A DNA stretch of 64,000 bases from NCBI RefSeq assembly GCF_013087515.1, contig NZ_JABFCN010000001.1, forward strand, positions 124,001 through 188,000, read 5' to 3'. Made by a program: the position numbers and the translations under genes. Position 1 is the first letter of the stretch; each line of letters begins with the position of its first letter. Below, one piece after another: positions 17,325 through 27,577 of the stretch. The notes beneath the pieces were generated by a model. That model saw only the letters and a list, made by a program, of their open reading frames with translations. It had not been told where the DNA came from and made no database searches. This DNA is from Rhizobium sophorae. Lineage in GTDB: Bacteria; Pseudomonadota; Alphaproteobacteria; Rhizobiales; Rhizobiaceae.

Positions 17325-18764
17325 ATGTCGAATATCGACCAGACAGCAGTCATTCCCAGCGCCAGCTCCGTCTTCCGCCTCTTCCTGCCCGAGCACCTGC
17401 CGGCAACGCTGATGCTGGCCGGCGGCGTAACGCTTTACGCTGTGGAGAGTTACATCATGGCGACGATCGCACCTTCGATCGTACGCGATATCGGCGGCCT
17501 CGCGTTGTTTTCCTGGGTCACCAGCCTGTTCGTCGCCGCTGCCGTGCTCGGCTCGATCTTCGTCGCCATGCGGCCGCGCGGTATCGGGCTTCGATCCGTC
17601 TATGTGATCGCGGCACTGGTCTTCGGCGCCGGCAGCCTGATTGCCGCAGCCGCACCGTCGATGCCGGTGGTGCTGATCGGACGCGCAGTGCAGGGTCTCG
17701 GAACAGGCGCACTTGCCGCGCTCGGCTATGCCTTCATCCGCTTCGTCTATCCCGAGCCGCTATGGCCGAAGGCATCGACCCTCTATGCGGCAATCTGGGG
17801 GGTCTCGACCGTCATCGGGCCGACGCTCGGCGGCTTCTTTTCATCCGGCCACGCCTGGCGCTATGCTTTCATCGTGCTGGTGCCGCTCGGCCTGCTGATG
17901 GCGTTCCTGGCGCCACGGCTGTTGCCCGACGTCGAGGATGACCGCGAGCAGGCAAAGACGCCGGTCGCCCAGATCGGGCTGCTGCTTGCCGCCGTCCTGA
18001 TGGTGAGTGCGGCCGGCGCGATCGAGGCCACAGCCACGAAGGTCGCGCTGATCGCCGCTTCGGTCGTCGCGGTCGCCGGCATGATCGTCATCGAGGGCCG
18101 AAGCCCGAACCGCCTGCTGCCCTCCGGCGCCGTCAGTCTTTCCCAGCCGATTTCACGGGTTTACCTGGCGATGCTCGCCGTGACTGTCGTTCTCGTCAGC
18201 GACGTCTTCATTCCCTATTTCCTGCAGACCCTGCATGGGGTGCCAGCGATCGTCTCGGGTTATCTCGTGGCGCTCGTCGCCCTCGGCTGGACCTTGGCCG
18301 CCTTCCTCAGCGGCTCTTGGACCGGCGGCCGAGCCTATTGGGCAATCGTCATTGGCGCCCTCATCGAGGCGGCGGCGACCGCTTGCCTCGCCCTCTTCCT
18401 CGCCAAGGACAATCCCGAGGGGCATACGCTCCTCATCGTGCCGGCGGCGATCGGCATGTTCATGATGGGCTTCGGTATCGGTCTCGGCTGGGCGCATCTC
18501 GTCGCCATGGTTTTGAGGCTCGTGGCCGACAACGAGAAGGACAAGGCTTCTGCCGCGATCCCGACAATGAGTTCGCTCGGTGGGGCGTTCGGAGCCGCCT
18601 TTGCCGGCGTCATCGCCAATGGCGCCGGCCTCGTCGATCCCGGCGGCATATCAGGCGCGCTGTCGGCAGCGCACTGGCTCTATCTGCTGATGGCGCTGCC
18701 CGGTGTTCTCGCTGTCGGCGTGTCGCTGACATTACCGCGCCGCGCGTCCGATAGGACGCACTAA
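17325..18764 (+). CDS. MFS transporter, DHA2-like drug/metabolite efflux
   Basis: 479 residues from ATG 17325 (MSNIDQTAVIPSASSVFRLF); an ATG at 17283 is also open. The protein has about 14 hydrophobic segments, and GRAVQGLGTGALAALGYAFI corresponds to motif C/B regions of multidrug transporters. It probably exports a toxic or signalling compound by proton antiport. The divergent SufR-like regulator at 16601 is its likely controller. A 19-bp hairpin follows 25 bases after the stop codon. Confidence 0.82.
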   Translation: MSNIDQTAVIPSASSVFRLFLPEHLPATLMLAGGVTLYAVESYIMATIAPSIVRDIGGLALFSWVTSLFVAAAVLGSIFVAMRPRGIGLRSVYVIAALVFGAGSLIAAAAPSMPVVLIGRAVQGLGTGALAALGYAFIRFVYPEPLWPKASTLYAAIWGVSTVIGPTLGGFFSSGHAWRYAFIVLVPLGLLMAFLAPRLLPDVEDDREQAKTPVAQIGLLLAAVLMVSAAGAIEATATKVALIAASVVAVAGMIVIEGRSPNRLLPSGAVSLSQPISRVYLAMLAVTVVLVSDVFIPYFLQTLHGVPAIVSGYLVALVALGWTLAAFLSGSWTGGRAYWAIVIGALIEAAATACLALFLAKDNPEGHTLLIVPAAIGMFMMGFGIGLGWAHLVAMVLRLVADNEKDKASAAIPTMSSLGGAFGAAFAGVIANGAGLVDPGGISGALSAAHWLYLLMALPGVLAVGVSLTLPRRASDRTH

Positions 18765-18789
18765 GAGCGCCCTATCTCTTTGTTTTGGC

Positions 18790-18832
18790 GCAATTCCCTG
18801 CAAAAGCGCTTCGCGCTTTTGCAGGGAATTGC
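18790..18832. terminator. 19-bp perfect hairpin between convergent genes
   Basis: GCAATTCCCTGCAAAAGCG at 18790-18808 is fully complementary to 18814-18832, with a five-base loop. It is followed by CTCTAG, so it is also one of the rhizobial AATTGCTCTAG repeats. It separates the stop codons of the MFS gene (18764) and the quinone oxidoreductase (18834), a place where a two-way terminator is expected. No U-run follows, so intrinsic termination is uncertain. Confidence 0.55.
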
Positions 18833-18833
18833 T

Positions 18834-19832
18834 CTAGCCAACGCGCAGCATGATCTTGCCGACATGGCTGCCGTCTTCCAGCAGCCGGTGGGCTTCGACG
18901 ACCTCTTCGAAGGCAAAGACCTTGTGGATGACGGGGGCGACGGTGCCGGCTTCCAGCAGCGGCCAGACCTCGGAGAGCAGGTCGTCGCGGATGGCGCGTT
19001 TTTCTTCCGCCGTGCGCGGCCGCATGGTCGAGCCGGTGACCGTCAGACGCTTGACCATGATCGGCGAGAGATTGACCTTTTCGGCGAGCGCGCCGCCGAG
19101 GAAGGCGATGATCGACAAGCAGCCATCTTTGGCCAGCGAGGTAATGTTGCGCTCGAAATAGGAGGCGCCGATCATGTCAAGGATGATATCGACGCCGTGG
19201 CCGGTCTCGGCCTTGATCACCTCGGCGAAATCCTCGCTCCTGTAATTGATCGCGCGTTTGGCGCCAAGCTTTTCACAGGCCGCGCATTTCTCCTTCGAAC
19301 CCGCCGTTGCGTAGACTTCAGCGCCGAAGGCACGGGCGAGCTGGATCGCCGTCGTGCCGATGCCGCTGGAACCGCCATGGATCAGCACCGTCTCGCCTTC
19401 CGTCAGCCCGGCCATCTGGAAGAGATTGGCCCAGACGGTGAAGAAGGTTTCAGGCAAAGCTGCCGCCTTCACCGCATCATAACCTTTGGGAAAGGGCAGG
19501 ATCTGGCCTGCCGGCAGCAGGCAATATTCGGCATAGGCGCCGCCATTGGCGAGCCCGCAGACCTTATCGCCGACGCCATAGCCGCTGACGCCGGGGCCGA
19601 CGGCGACAATTTCGCCTGCAAGCTCCAAGCCGAGGATCGGGCTCGCACCCTTGGGCGGGGGATAGCTGCCCTGGCGCTGGGCAATATCGGGCCTGTTGAC
19701 GCCGATCGCCTCGGCACGCACCAAGACCTCTCCGTCGCCGGGCACGGGCAGAGGACGCCTGCCGATCGTCATCACCTCCGGCCCGCCGAAAGACGGCAGA
19801 TCGACGAAACGCATATCCTGAGGCAATGGCAT
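18834..19832 (-). CDS. NAD(P)H-quinone oxidoreductase, zinc-free MDR family
   Basis: 332 residues of the medium-chain dehydrogenase/reductase superfamily, starting at ATG 19832 ([20 protein letters not shown]). It has the N-terminal GroES-like domain with [15 protein letters not shown] and the Rossmann motif [23 protein letters not shown], then [10 protein letters not shown]. The zinc ligands of alcohol dehydrogenases are missing, as is usual for QOR/PIG3-like enzymes. It would reduce quinones or enals with NAD(P)H. The short gap upstream has a GGAGCGGTTC / GAACCGCTC inverted repeat at about 19850-19893. Confidence 0.9.
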   Translation of the reverse strand: MPLPQDMRFVDLPSFGGPEVMTIGRRPLPVPGDGEVLVRAEAIGVNRPDIAQRQGSYPPPKGASPILGLELAGEIVAVGPGVSGYGVGDKVCGLANGGAYAEYCLLPAGQILPFPKGYDAVKAAALPETFFTVWANLFQMAGLTEGETVLIHGGSSGIGTTAIQLARAFGAEVYATAGSKEKCAACEKLGAKRAINYRSEDFAEVIKAETGHGVDIILDMIGASYFERNITSLAKDGCLSIIAFLGGALAEKVNLSPIMVKRLTVTGSTMRPRTAEEKRAIRDDLLSEVWPLLEAGTVAPVIHKVFAFEEVVEAHRLLEDGSHVGKIMLRVG

Positions 19833-19958
19833 AACCGACTCCTCCCTGGAGCGGTTCAGCTTTTGGTGGAAGTGGGCGGAACCGCTCTCGCTTTTTGTCT
19901 AAAGCACAGGAAGTAAATCAGCCCCGCGGGCTTGGGAAGGCTTGATGTGGCAGAGGCG

Positions 19959-21791
19959 TCAATTCGCCTCGCCCAGCAGATGGAAGACCAGGCCTTCGTC
20001 GCTATCCTTAGCGGCCGACTTGATGATGGCGATTTCGGCGCTGACGCGGTTTATATCGTCGATGACGAGGCCTTCCGGCAGTTCGATGACGCCGATCGAG
20101 CAGCGCATCAGCGGGAACAAAGCTTCCGCACCGGTGCGATCGTGACCGAGGATGCGGCCGGCGGCGCGATCCTCATCGGAATAGAAATCCCGCACATCGT
20201 CATGGAAATCACTGATCAGCCGGTCGAGAATCTCCGTCAGCTCTTCCTTGGTCCAGCCGACGACGCCGATGAAGAAATCGTCGCCGCCGACATGGCCGAG
20301 GAAATGGCGCTCGGCGAAGAAATAGCGGCGCATCAGCGCGGCAAACAGCGAGATCGCATGGTCGCCGAGATGGAAGCCATAGGCATCGTTGAACGGCTTG
20401 AAATTGTCGAAGTCGCAATAGCAGAAGTGGCGGAGCTCATCGCCGTCGCGGCCGGACTGACGCATGAAATCGCGGATGGCGCGATTGCCCGGCAGGCCGG
20501 TCAGCGGGTTCTGGTCCTGCGCGGTCTTCAGCTGTTTCTCGTTGATGACCTTGATCAGCGAAGCGGCGGAGACGACGCCGGCATAGCGCATATTGTCGGT
20601 CAGGATCAAGCAGTTGCTGCCTTCCATATTGGCGAAGATCGCCATCAGCTGCTCGGCGTCGCTGTCGAGGCCGACGATCGGCGCCATCTCGACGAAATGC
20701 GAAATGCTGCGCTCATACATCTTGTTCTTCAGGAGATCCCGGCCGAAGGGCTGGTAGATATATTCCTTCAGGTGATGCTCGTGGATGATGCCGCGCGGCT
20801 CGTCATTGGCGTTGAGGACGGGAAAGAAGGCCTGGCGCGGATTGCGCCGGAAGAGTTCGAAGACGCTGTCGATGCTGTCGTTCTCGTAGACCGTCGGCAG
20901 CATCTCGATCTGCTTGCGGATGAGGATTTCATCGAGCGACTGGCTGCCACGCTTGCTCTTGCCGAGCTCTTGCAGATGCGGAAAGGACGGCGCCAGCTCC
21001 GATATATGCGTCGTCGGGCGGGAGATGAACCAGCCCTGGACGAGGTCGACGCCATATTCGCGGCAGGCGATGAATTCGGCCTCGGTCTCGATGCCTTCGG
21101 CGATGACGCGCGTGCCGAGCACATGGGCGATGTTGACGATGCTCTTCAACAGATGGCGCTTGCGCGGGCTGCGGTCGATCTCGGCGACGAAATGGCGGTC
21201 GATTTTGAGATAATCGACGGCATAATCGCAGAGCAGCTTCATCTCGCCGTGGCCGACGCCGAAATCGTCTATCGCCAGTTTGAAACCGGCCTTGCGCAGC
21301 CTGGAAACGAGGCCGGAAAATTCCGGCACGCTGGTATTGTCGAAACGCTCGGAGAATTCGAAGCAGACGGAGGATGGCGGAATATTAGCCTTCCGCAAAT
21401 GCTGCAGCAGGCTCTCGACCAGGTGTTCGCCATGCGGAATGAGCCGGACGTCGAGATTGAGGAACAGCGTCGAAGTGGAGAAATTCGACAGCGTCGCGAA
21501 TTTGGCGAGCGCGCGGCTGGCGACCATCTGTTCGAGCTGCAGCAGCTGGCCGGCCTGGTGAGCCTCGTCGAGGATGTCGATGGGCGTTTCGTAGCCGATG
21601 CGCTCCTGGCCGCGCATCAGGGATTCGTAGCCGAAGACCGTGCCGGTGCCGGCCTCGACGATCGGCTGGAAGGCATTCTCGACCACGAGCTTGGCAAGGG
21701 TTACGATCTGATCGCTGGCGTAACGCCGCAGGACATCCGGCGCGACGGTGGCAGCCAAGGACACCCCAGTCTTCACGTGGCCGGTCTTCAT
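19959..21791 (-). CDS. EAL-CBS-GGDEF protein with degenerate signature motifs
   Basis: 610 residues from ATG 21791, chosen because GTGGAG lies about ten bases upstream; ATG 21836 is open but has no ribosome site. The order is inverted compared with common composite proteins: EAL first (about 25-265), then a CBS-pair-like linker (about 285-410; SNCLILTDNMRYAGVVS), then GGDEF (about 420-600). The EAL signature is ESLMRG, while NLDVRL, DDFGVGHGEM, KIDRHF and EGIET keep the metal and catalytic residues, so phosphodiesterase activity is plausible. The GGDEF loop is HVGGDDFF, with Asp for Glu. No membrane segment is present. CBS domains could bind adenine nucleotides, which would link energy state to c-di-GMP; this is inference. 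Confidence 0.88.
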   Translation of the reverse strand: MKTGHVKTGVSLAATVAPDVLRRYASDQIVTLAKLVVENAFQPIVEAGTGTVFGYESLMRGQERIGYETPIDILDEAHQAGQLLQLEQMVASRALAKFATLSNFSTSTLFLNLDVRLIPHGEHLVESLLQHLRKANIPPSSVCFEFSERFDNTSVPEFSGLVSRLRKAGFKLAIDDFGVGHGEMKLLCDYAVDYLKIDRHFVAEIDRSPRKRHLLKSIVNIAHVLGTRVIAEGIETEAEFIACREYGVDLVQGWFISRPTTHISELAPSFPHLQELGKSKRGSQSLDEILIRKQIEMLPTVYENDSIDSVFELFRRNPRQAFFPVLNANDEPRGIIHEHHLKEYIYQPFGRDLLKNKMYERSISHFVEMAPIVGLDSDAEQLMAIFANMEGSNCLILTDNMRYAGVVSAASLIKVINEKQLKTAQDQNPLTGLPGNRAIRDFMRQSGRDGDELRHFCYCDFDNFKPFNDAYGFHLGDHAISLFAALMRRYFFAERHFLGHVGGDDFFIGVVGWTKEELTEILDRLISDFHDDVRDFYSDEDRAAGRILGHDRTGAEALFPLMRCSIGVIELPEGLVIDDINRVSAEIAIIKSAAKDSDEGLVFHLLGEAN

Positions 21792-21949
21792 TGTGGCTGA
21801 TCTCCACTGTGACTTGTTCTTTTTCATCCGGAACATGCCGCAGAAGGGTCAATGAACTCTTTCGCCAATGTGAAAGTTTTATGAAACGCGCAAGGGTCTT
21901 GCACGCGTTCCGCGTCTATTCAATTTTTCAAATGCAATCAAACGCTTAT

Positions 21950-22189
21950 TCAGGCGGAGCGACGGCGCTCCGCCTCGTGATCGGCGAACATGTCGGCGAC
22001 GCATCTGCCGCCGGATGGAGCGCCGTCGTCAAGAACATCGTCCCGGAACTCATTGAGCTTGCGGGTGGTATCCCAGAGGCGCAGAGCCTCGCGGACAACC
22101 TCACTGCTCGAGGCGTAGCCGCCATTGTCGACAGCGGCGCGGATGCCCGCTGCCTGTTGCGGAGAGATGGAAACGGTGACCATCGGCAT
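21950..22189 (-). CDS. ParD-family ribbon-helix-helix antitoxin, no toxin partner seen
   Basis: 79 residues from ATG 22189, with GGGAGG six bases upstream. MVTVSISPQQAAGIRAAVDN and YASSSEVVREALRLW are the ribbon-helix-helix signature of ParD antitoxins, and the acidic C-terminal tail would bind a ParE toxin. The usual parE gene just downstream is missing: the 110 bases between its stop and the c-di-GMP gene have no toxin-like frame. It is therefore an orphan antitoxin or a relic, perhaps interacting with a toxin elsewhere. Confidence 0.8.
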   Translation of the reverse strand: MPMVTVSISPQQAAGIRAAVDNGGYASSSEVVREALRLWDTTRKLNEFRDDVLDDGAPSGGRCVADMFADHEAERRRSA

Positions 22190-22382
22190 GAACTTCCTCC
22201 CTTTTCTGATCAGGCAGAACCCTGCCTCTGGGGGACGCATGACCATTTTCAGCATTCTCGGCGATCTCGCCGGTGCCTTGGTGCATTCGCACTCGGGCCG
22301 TTCGCTTGCGTGGGACCGGCCTCTAACCCCTTCAGTCTAATCCCCTGTCATAGTCTTGTCAAAAAATGAACGGCTGCTCTCC

Positions 22383-22931
22383 TCAGCTGCGGATGCCGAG
22401 GCCGAAGGCGATCAACGTCGAGCCCTGGACGATGAGATCGGCGGCCAGGAACAGGCCGAGGATCCAGAGGCTGTTCACCGGCCAGCCGAGCGCGATGACG
22501 AAACCCGCAAGGGCGGTGATGACGCCGCTTGCGACGATCCAGCGCCAGCCCTTGGTGGGCTTCATGCGCATGCCGACCCAGGTGCGAAAGACGCCGGCGA
22601 CGACGAGCGCCAGCGACAGAAACAGCGTCAGCGCCGCCGAGGTCAGGATCGGATTGATGAAGGCGCAGATGCCGGCAAGCACATAGAGCAGGCCGCTCAG
22701 TATCCAGAAAAGCACGTGATCCCAGCCGCGCACCTGGAAGGCATGGACGAGATAGATCACGCCGCCGAACAGCATCAGCATGCCGACATAATAGACCGAG
22801 ACGACGGTGGCGAGCATCAGATTGCCGAGCGCGATCAGGCCGCAGACGAGCAGCAGCACGCCGAGGCCGGTAAACCAGATCCATTTCGACTGCAGCGAAG
22901 ATCTCGGCGTTCCCTCAAAGACATCGGCCAT
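22383..22931 (-). CDS. HdeD-family membrane protein
   Basis: 182 residues from ATG 22931, with AGGAGG six bases upstream (MADVFEGTPRSSLQSKWIWF). Six hydrophobic helices in pairs, with GVLLLVCGLIALGN, ILSGLLYVLAGICAFINP and GWRWIVASGVITALAGFVI, match the repeat pattern of HdeD-like proteins, which in enteric bacteria help in acid stress. Role in this organism is unknown. It is divergent from betI with about 140 bp between, which hold the betI operator. Confidence 0.85.
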   Translation of the reverse strand: MADVFEGTPRSSLQSKWIWFTGLGVLLLVCGLIALGNLMLATVVSVYYVGMLMLFGGVIYLVHAFQVRGWDHVLFWILSGLLYVLAGICAFINPILTSAALTLFLSLALVVAGVFRTWVGMRMKPTKGWRWIVASGVITALAGFVIALGWPVNSLWILGLFLAADLIVQGSTLIAFGLGIRS

Positions 22932-23015
22932 GACGCACCTCCTGACAGATTCGAATATGTTGCAGCAATTCGGCAGGGAAAGATCTGCATCCGAGCAAAT
23001 CAGCAAAGATTTTTA

Positions 23016-23035
23016 TTGATTGATCAGTCAATCAA
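23016..23035. promoter_or_regulatory. BetI operator candidate
   Basis: TTGATTGATCAGTCAATCAA lies 35 bases before the betI start. The arms TTGATTGA and TCAATCAA are perfect inverse complements. BetI repressors of other bacteria bind closely related TTGATTGA..TCAATC sequences next to betI and are released by choline. It is the strongest palindrome in the gap. Confidence 0.75.
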
Positions 23036-23069
23036 AAATAACCTGCCGCTGATTTCAAGGAGTGGTTTG

Positions 23070-23740
23070 TTGCCGAAGGTCGGAATGGAGCCGGTGCGCC
23101 GCAAGGCGCTTGTCGATGCGGCGCTGCGGGTGATCGGCGATCACGGCTCGCTTGCTGTCACCATGTCCGACATCGCCCGCCGGGCCGGCGTATCGCCGGC
23201 CCTGGCGCATCATTATTTCGGCAGCAAGGATCAATTGCTGATCGAGACGATCCGCTCGCTTCTTCGACAATTGCGCAGCGATACGGTGGCGGCACTCAAG
23301 GCCGCCAGGACGCCGCGGGAACGGCTTTCGGCCGTCATCCGCGTCAGCTTCCACGCCGACCAGTTCGCATCGGAGACGATTGCCGCCTGGCTTGCCTTTT
23401 ACGCCGAAGCGCAGCGCTCTGAAGAGACGCGCCGCTTCCTGGTGATCTATGCCAGGCGGCTGCGCTCCAATCTGCTGGCCGACCTCAAGGCGCTGCTGCC
23501 CGCCGACGCCGCAGAACGCATCGCCGAGGGCGCTGCGGCGATGATCGACGGGCTCTATATCAGGCAAAGTCTGAAATCGGCGCCGATCGGCATTGAAGCC
23601 TCGATCGCGCTGACCGAGGATTATCTGACGACGCAATTGGGCAAGGCCGAGATTTCAGCCCCCTCATCCGGCCCTGCGGGCCACCTTCTTCCCGAGGGGA
23701 GAAGGGACGACCATATCGAACCACTCAAGGGACAAATGAC

Positions 23741-23744
<4 letters not shown>
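23070..23744 (+). CDS. betI: Transcriptional repressor BetI (TetR family)
   Basis: 224 residues from TTG 23070, with AAGGAG seven bases before it; the frame stays open far upstream but that part crosses another gene. The helix-turn-helix region ([25 protein letters not shown]) and the next segments match BetI closely. BetI represses choline-to-betaine genes until choline binds. The C-terminus, after DYLTTQLGK, runs through an intergenic repeat ([16 protein letters not shown]) to give about 25 residues more than usual. Its stop overlaps the betB start as ATGA, so the two are translationally coupled. Confidence 0.93.
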
Positions 23745-25204
<1,460 letters not shown>

Positions 25205-25227
25205 GAAAACATTTGCCCCTGCCTCTG

Positions 25228-25363
25228 CCCCTCACCCTAACCCTCTCCCCGTAAAAACGGGGAGAGGCGACGTGCCAAACGGAGCGTCGAGGTTGAGGAG
25301 GCCGGTGCGACATACCCCCTTCTCCCGCGAGCGGGGAGAAGGTGCCGGCAGGCGGATAAGGGG
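25228..25363. repeat. REP-like intergenic repeat between betB and betA
   Basis: CTCTCCCCGTAAAAACGGGGAGAG forms a hairpin at about 25243-25266, and CTTCTCCCGCGAGCGGGGAGAAG follows at about 25319-25341 with GTGCCGGCAGGCGG. The same text lies in 11179-11343. Placed inside an operon, such hairpins may stabilise the upstream mRNA and lower the level of betA relative to betB; this is inference. Confidence 0.65.
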
Positions 25364-25419
25364 CAGGCTCTGGGAAAACAAGAAGCAGCCGGATGATGGC
25401 AGCTCGAGGGAACAAGACT

Positions 25420-27069
25420 ATGCAAGCAGATTTCGTCATCATCGGCTCGGGCTCCGCCGGCTCCGCCCTCGCCTACCGCTTGTCGGAAGACGGCAAGAAC
25501 AGTGTCGTCGTCATCGAGGCGGGTGGCAGCGATTTCGGGCCGTTCATCCAGATGCCGGCGGCGCTTGCCTGGCCGATGAGCATGAAGCGATATAACTGGG
25601 GTTATCTGTCCGAGCCGGAGGCGAACCTCAACAACCGGCGCATCACCGCGCCGCGCGGCAAGGTGATCGGCGGCTCCTCCTCGATCAACGGCATGGTCTA
25701 TGTGCGCGGTCATGCCGAGGATTTCAACCGCTGGGAGGAGCTCGGCGCCAGCGGCTGGGCCTATGCCGATGTGCTTCCCTATTTCAAGCGGATGGAACAT
25801 TCGCATGGCGGCGAAGAAGGCTGGCGCGGCACCGACGGGCCGCTACATGTCCAGCGCGGCGGCTTCACCAATCCGCTCTTCCAAGCCTTCGTCGAGGCTG
25901 GCAAACAAGCGGGCTTCGAGACGACGGAAGATTATAACGGCAGCAAGCAGGAAGGCTTCGGTCTGATGGAGCAGACCATCTTCGGCGGCCGCCGCTGGTC
26001 TGCCGCCAATGCCTATCTGAAACCGGCGCTGAAGCGGGACAATGTCAAGATCGTCTACGGCTTTGCGCAGAGGATCGTGATCGAGGACGGGCGGGCGACC
26101 GGCGTCGAGATCGAACGCAACGGCAGAATAGAAGTGGTGAAGGCGAACCGCGAGGTGATCGTCTCGGCCTCCTCCTTCAATTCGCCGAAGCTCTTGATGC
26201 TGTCGGGCATCGGTCCCGGCCAACATCTGCAGGATATGGGCATTACGGTGAAGGCCGACCGGCCGGGCGTCGGCGCCAACCTGCAGGACCATATGGAATT
26301 CTACTTCCAGCAGGTGAGCACCAAGCCGGTGTCGCTCTATTCCTGGCTGCCGTGGTTCTGGCAGGGGGTGGCCGGCGCACAATGGCTGCTCTCGCGCGGC
26401 GGGCTCGGCGCCTCCAACCAATTCGAGGCCTGCGCCTTCCTGCGCTCGGCGCCGGGGCTGAAGCAACCTGACATCCAGTATCATTTCCTGCCGGTGGCGA
26501 TCAGTTATGACGGCAAGGCGGCGGCGAAGAGCCACGGCTTCCAGGTTCATGTCGGCTACAACCTGTCGAAATCGCGCGGCAGCGTCAGCTTGCGCTCCGC
26601 CGACCCCAAGGCCGATCCGGTGTTGCGCTTCAACTATATGAGCCATGCCGAGGATTGGGAGAAATTCCGCCACTGCGTGCGCCTCACCCGCGAGATCTTC
26701 GGGCAGAGCGCCTTCAACGACTATCGCGGACCGGAGATCCAGCCGGGCGAAAGCGTGCAAAGCGACGAAGAGATCGACGCCTTCCTGCGCGAACATTTGG
26801 AAAGCGCCTACCACCCCTGCGGCACCTGCCGGATGGGCGCCAAGGACGATCCGATGGCGGTGGTCGATCCGCAAACGCGGGTGATCGGCGTCGAGGCCTT
26901 GCGCGTCGCCGACAGCTCGATCTTCCCGCACGTCACCTATGGCAACCTGAACGGACCATCGATCATGACCGGAGAGAAGGCGGCCGACCATATCCTCGGC
27001 AAGCAGCCGCTGGCACGCTCGAACCAGGAGCCGTGGGTCAATCCGCGCGCGGCCGTCAGCGATCGATGA
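25420..27069 (+). CDS. betA: Choline dehydrogenase
   Basis: 549 residues from ATG 25420, with GAGGG about nine bases upstream. It oxidises choline to betaine aldehyde, with FAD as cofactor, and belongs to the GMC family. The dinucleotide-binding [17 protein letters not shown] is at the N-terminus, GMC signature 1 is seen in [20 protein letters not shown], and the C-terminal active-site histidine segment reads HPCGTCRMG with [14 protein letters not shown]. It acts at the inner face of the membrane, feeding electrons to the chain. It closes the betIBA operon. Confidence 0.95.
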   Translation: MQADFVIIGSGSAGSALAYRLSEDGKNSVVVIEAGGSDFGPFIQMPAALAWPMSMKRYNWGYLSEPEANLNNRRITAPRGKVIGGSSSINGMVYVRGHAEDFNRWEELGASGWAYADVLPYFKRMEHSHGGEEGWRGTDGPLHVQRGGFTNPLFQAFVEAGKQAGFETTEDYNGSKQEGFGLMEQTIFGGRRWSAANAYLKPALKRDNVKIVYGFAQRIVIEDGRATGVEIERNGRIEVVKANREVIVSASSFNSPKLLMLSGIGPGQHLQDMGITVKADRPGVGANLQDHMEFYFQQVSTKPVSLYSWLPWFWQGVAGAQWLLSRGGLGASNQFEACAFLRSAPGLKQPDIQYHFLPVAISYDGKAAAKSHGFQVHVGYNLSKSRGSVSLRSADPKADPVLRFNYMSHAEDWEKFRHCVRLTREIFGQSAFNDYRGPEIQPGESVQSDEEIDAFLREHLESAYHPCGTCRMGAKDDPMAVVDPQTRVIGVEALRVADSSIFPHVTYGNLNGPSIMTGEKAADHILGKQPLARSNQEPWVNPRAAVSDR

Positions 27070-27084
27070 GCCGGTTATCCGGTT

Positions 27085-27558
27085 TCAGAAAAAACCGATC
27101 CACCGTCCGGCTATGACGGCGGCGATCCACAACACGGCCGACAGGGCGGCGGCGAAGCGCAGGCCAGGCTGGACGATGCCTAGGGAAAGCACCATTTTCC
27201 ACCCTCGCCCGAGATGCACGATCGACAGGTTGAGAAGGCCGAGGGCGACCAGGCAAAGCTTGGCGAGGAAAGCAGGATTGCCGGCATATTCGACCGCCCG
27301 GACGCTGAACAGGCAGAAGCCGGTGACAATAGCCGCGACCAGGCCGACGCCGGCGGCGCGCGACAGAAACGGCGCGAGGATCTCAACCGGCACCTTACGG
27401 AAGAAACCGGCGAGCCTCAGATCGAGCGGCAGGATGGCGCCGATGAGTAGCCCGATCGCCAGGATATGGGCGGCGTTGATGAACATGTAGAGTGTTCCGG
27501 AGCGCCGGAGCGCGACCGCAGGTGCCGTGGCTGACAGCCATTCGAGAATGTCGATCAC
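27085..27558 (-). CDS. Four-helix membrane protein (DUF6644/DUF2214-like)
   Basis: 157 residues from GTG 27558 (the first residues are MIDILEWLSATAPAVALRRS). Four hydrophobic segments are visible: FINAAHILAIGLLIGAILPL, AAGVGLVAAIVTGFCLFSV, LAKLCLVALGLLNLSIVHL and AALSAVLWIAAVIAGRWIG. Histidines fall within or beside two helices, as in small haem-binding or cytochrome-b561-like membrane proteins, but this is weak. Just downstream (19 bp) of the DUF6152-type gene on the same strand, so the two are probably co-transcribed. Confidence 0.75.
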   Translation of the reverse strand: MIDILEWLSATAPAVALRRSGTLYMFINAAHILAIGLLIGAILPLDLRLAGFFRKVPVEILAPFLSRAAGVGLVAAIVTGFCLFSVRAVEYAGNPAFLAKLCLVALGLLNLSIVHLGRGWKMVLSLGIVQPGLRFAAALSAVLWIAAVIAGRWIGFF

Positions 27559-27577
27559 AGCTCGGTTCGCCCGGGGG

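Noticed and set aside
19932..21800. 622-codon frame antisense to the EAL-CBS-GGDEF gene
   Set aside because: A shadow of the opposite strand; the residue pattern is that of complement codons.
22356..23069. N-terminal extension of the betI frame upstream of TTG 23070
   Set aside because: It lies antisense to the HdeD-like gene and through the operator; a good ribosome site favours TTG 23070.
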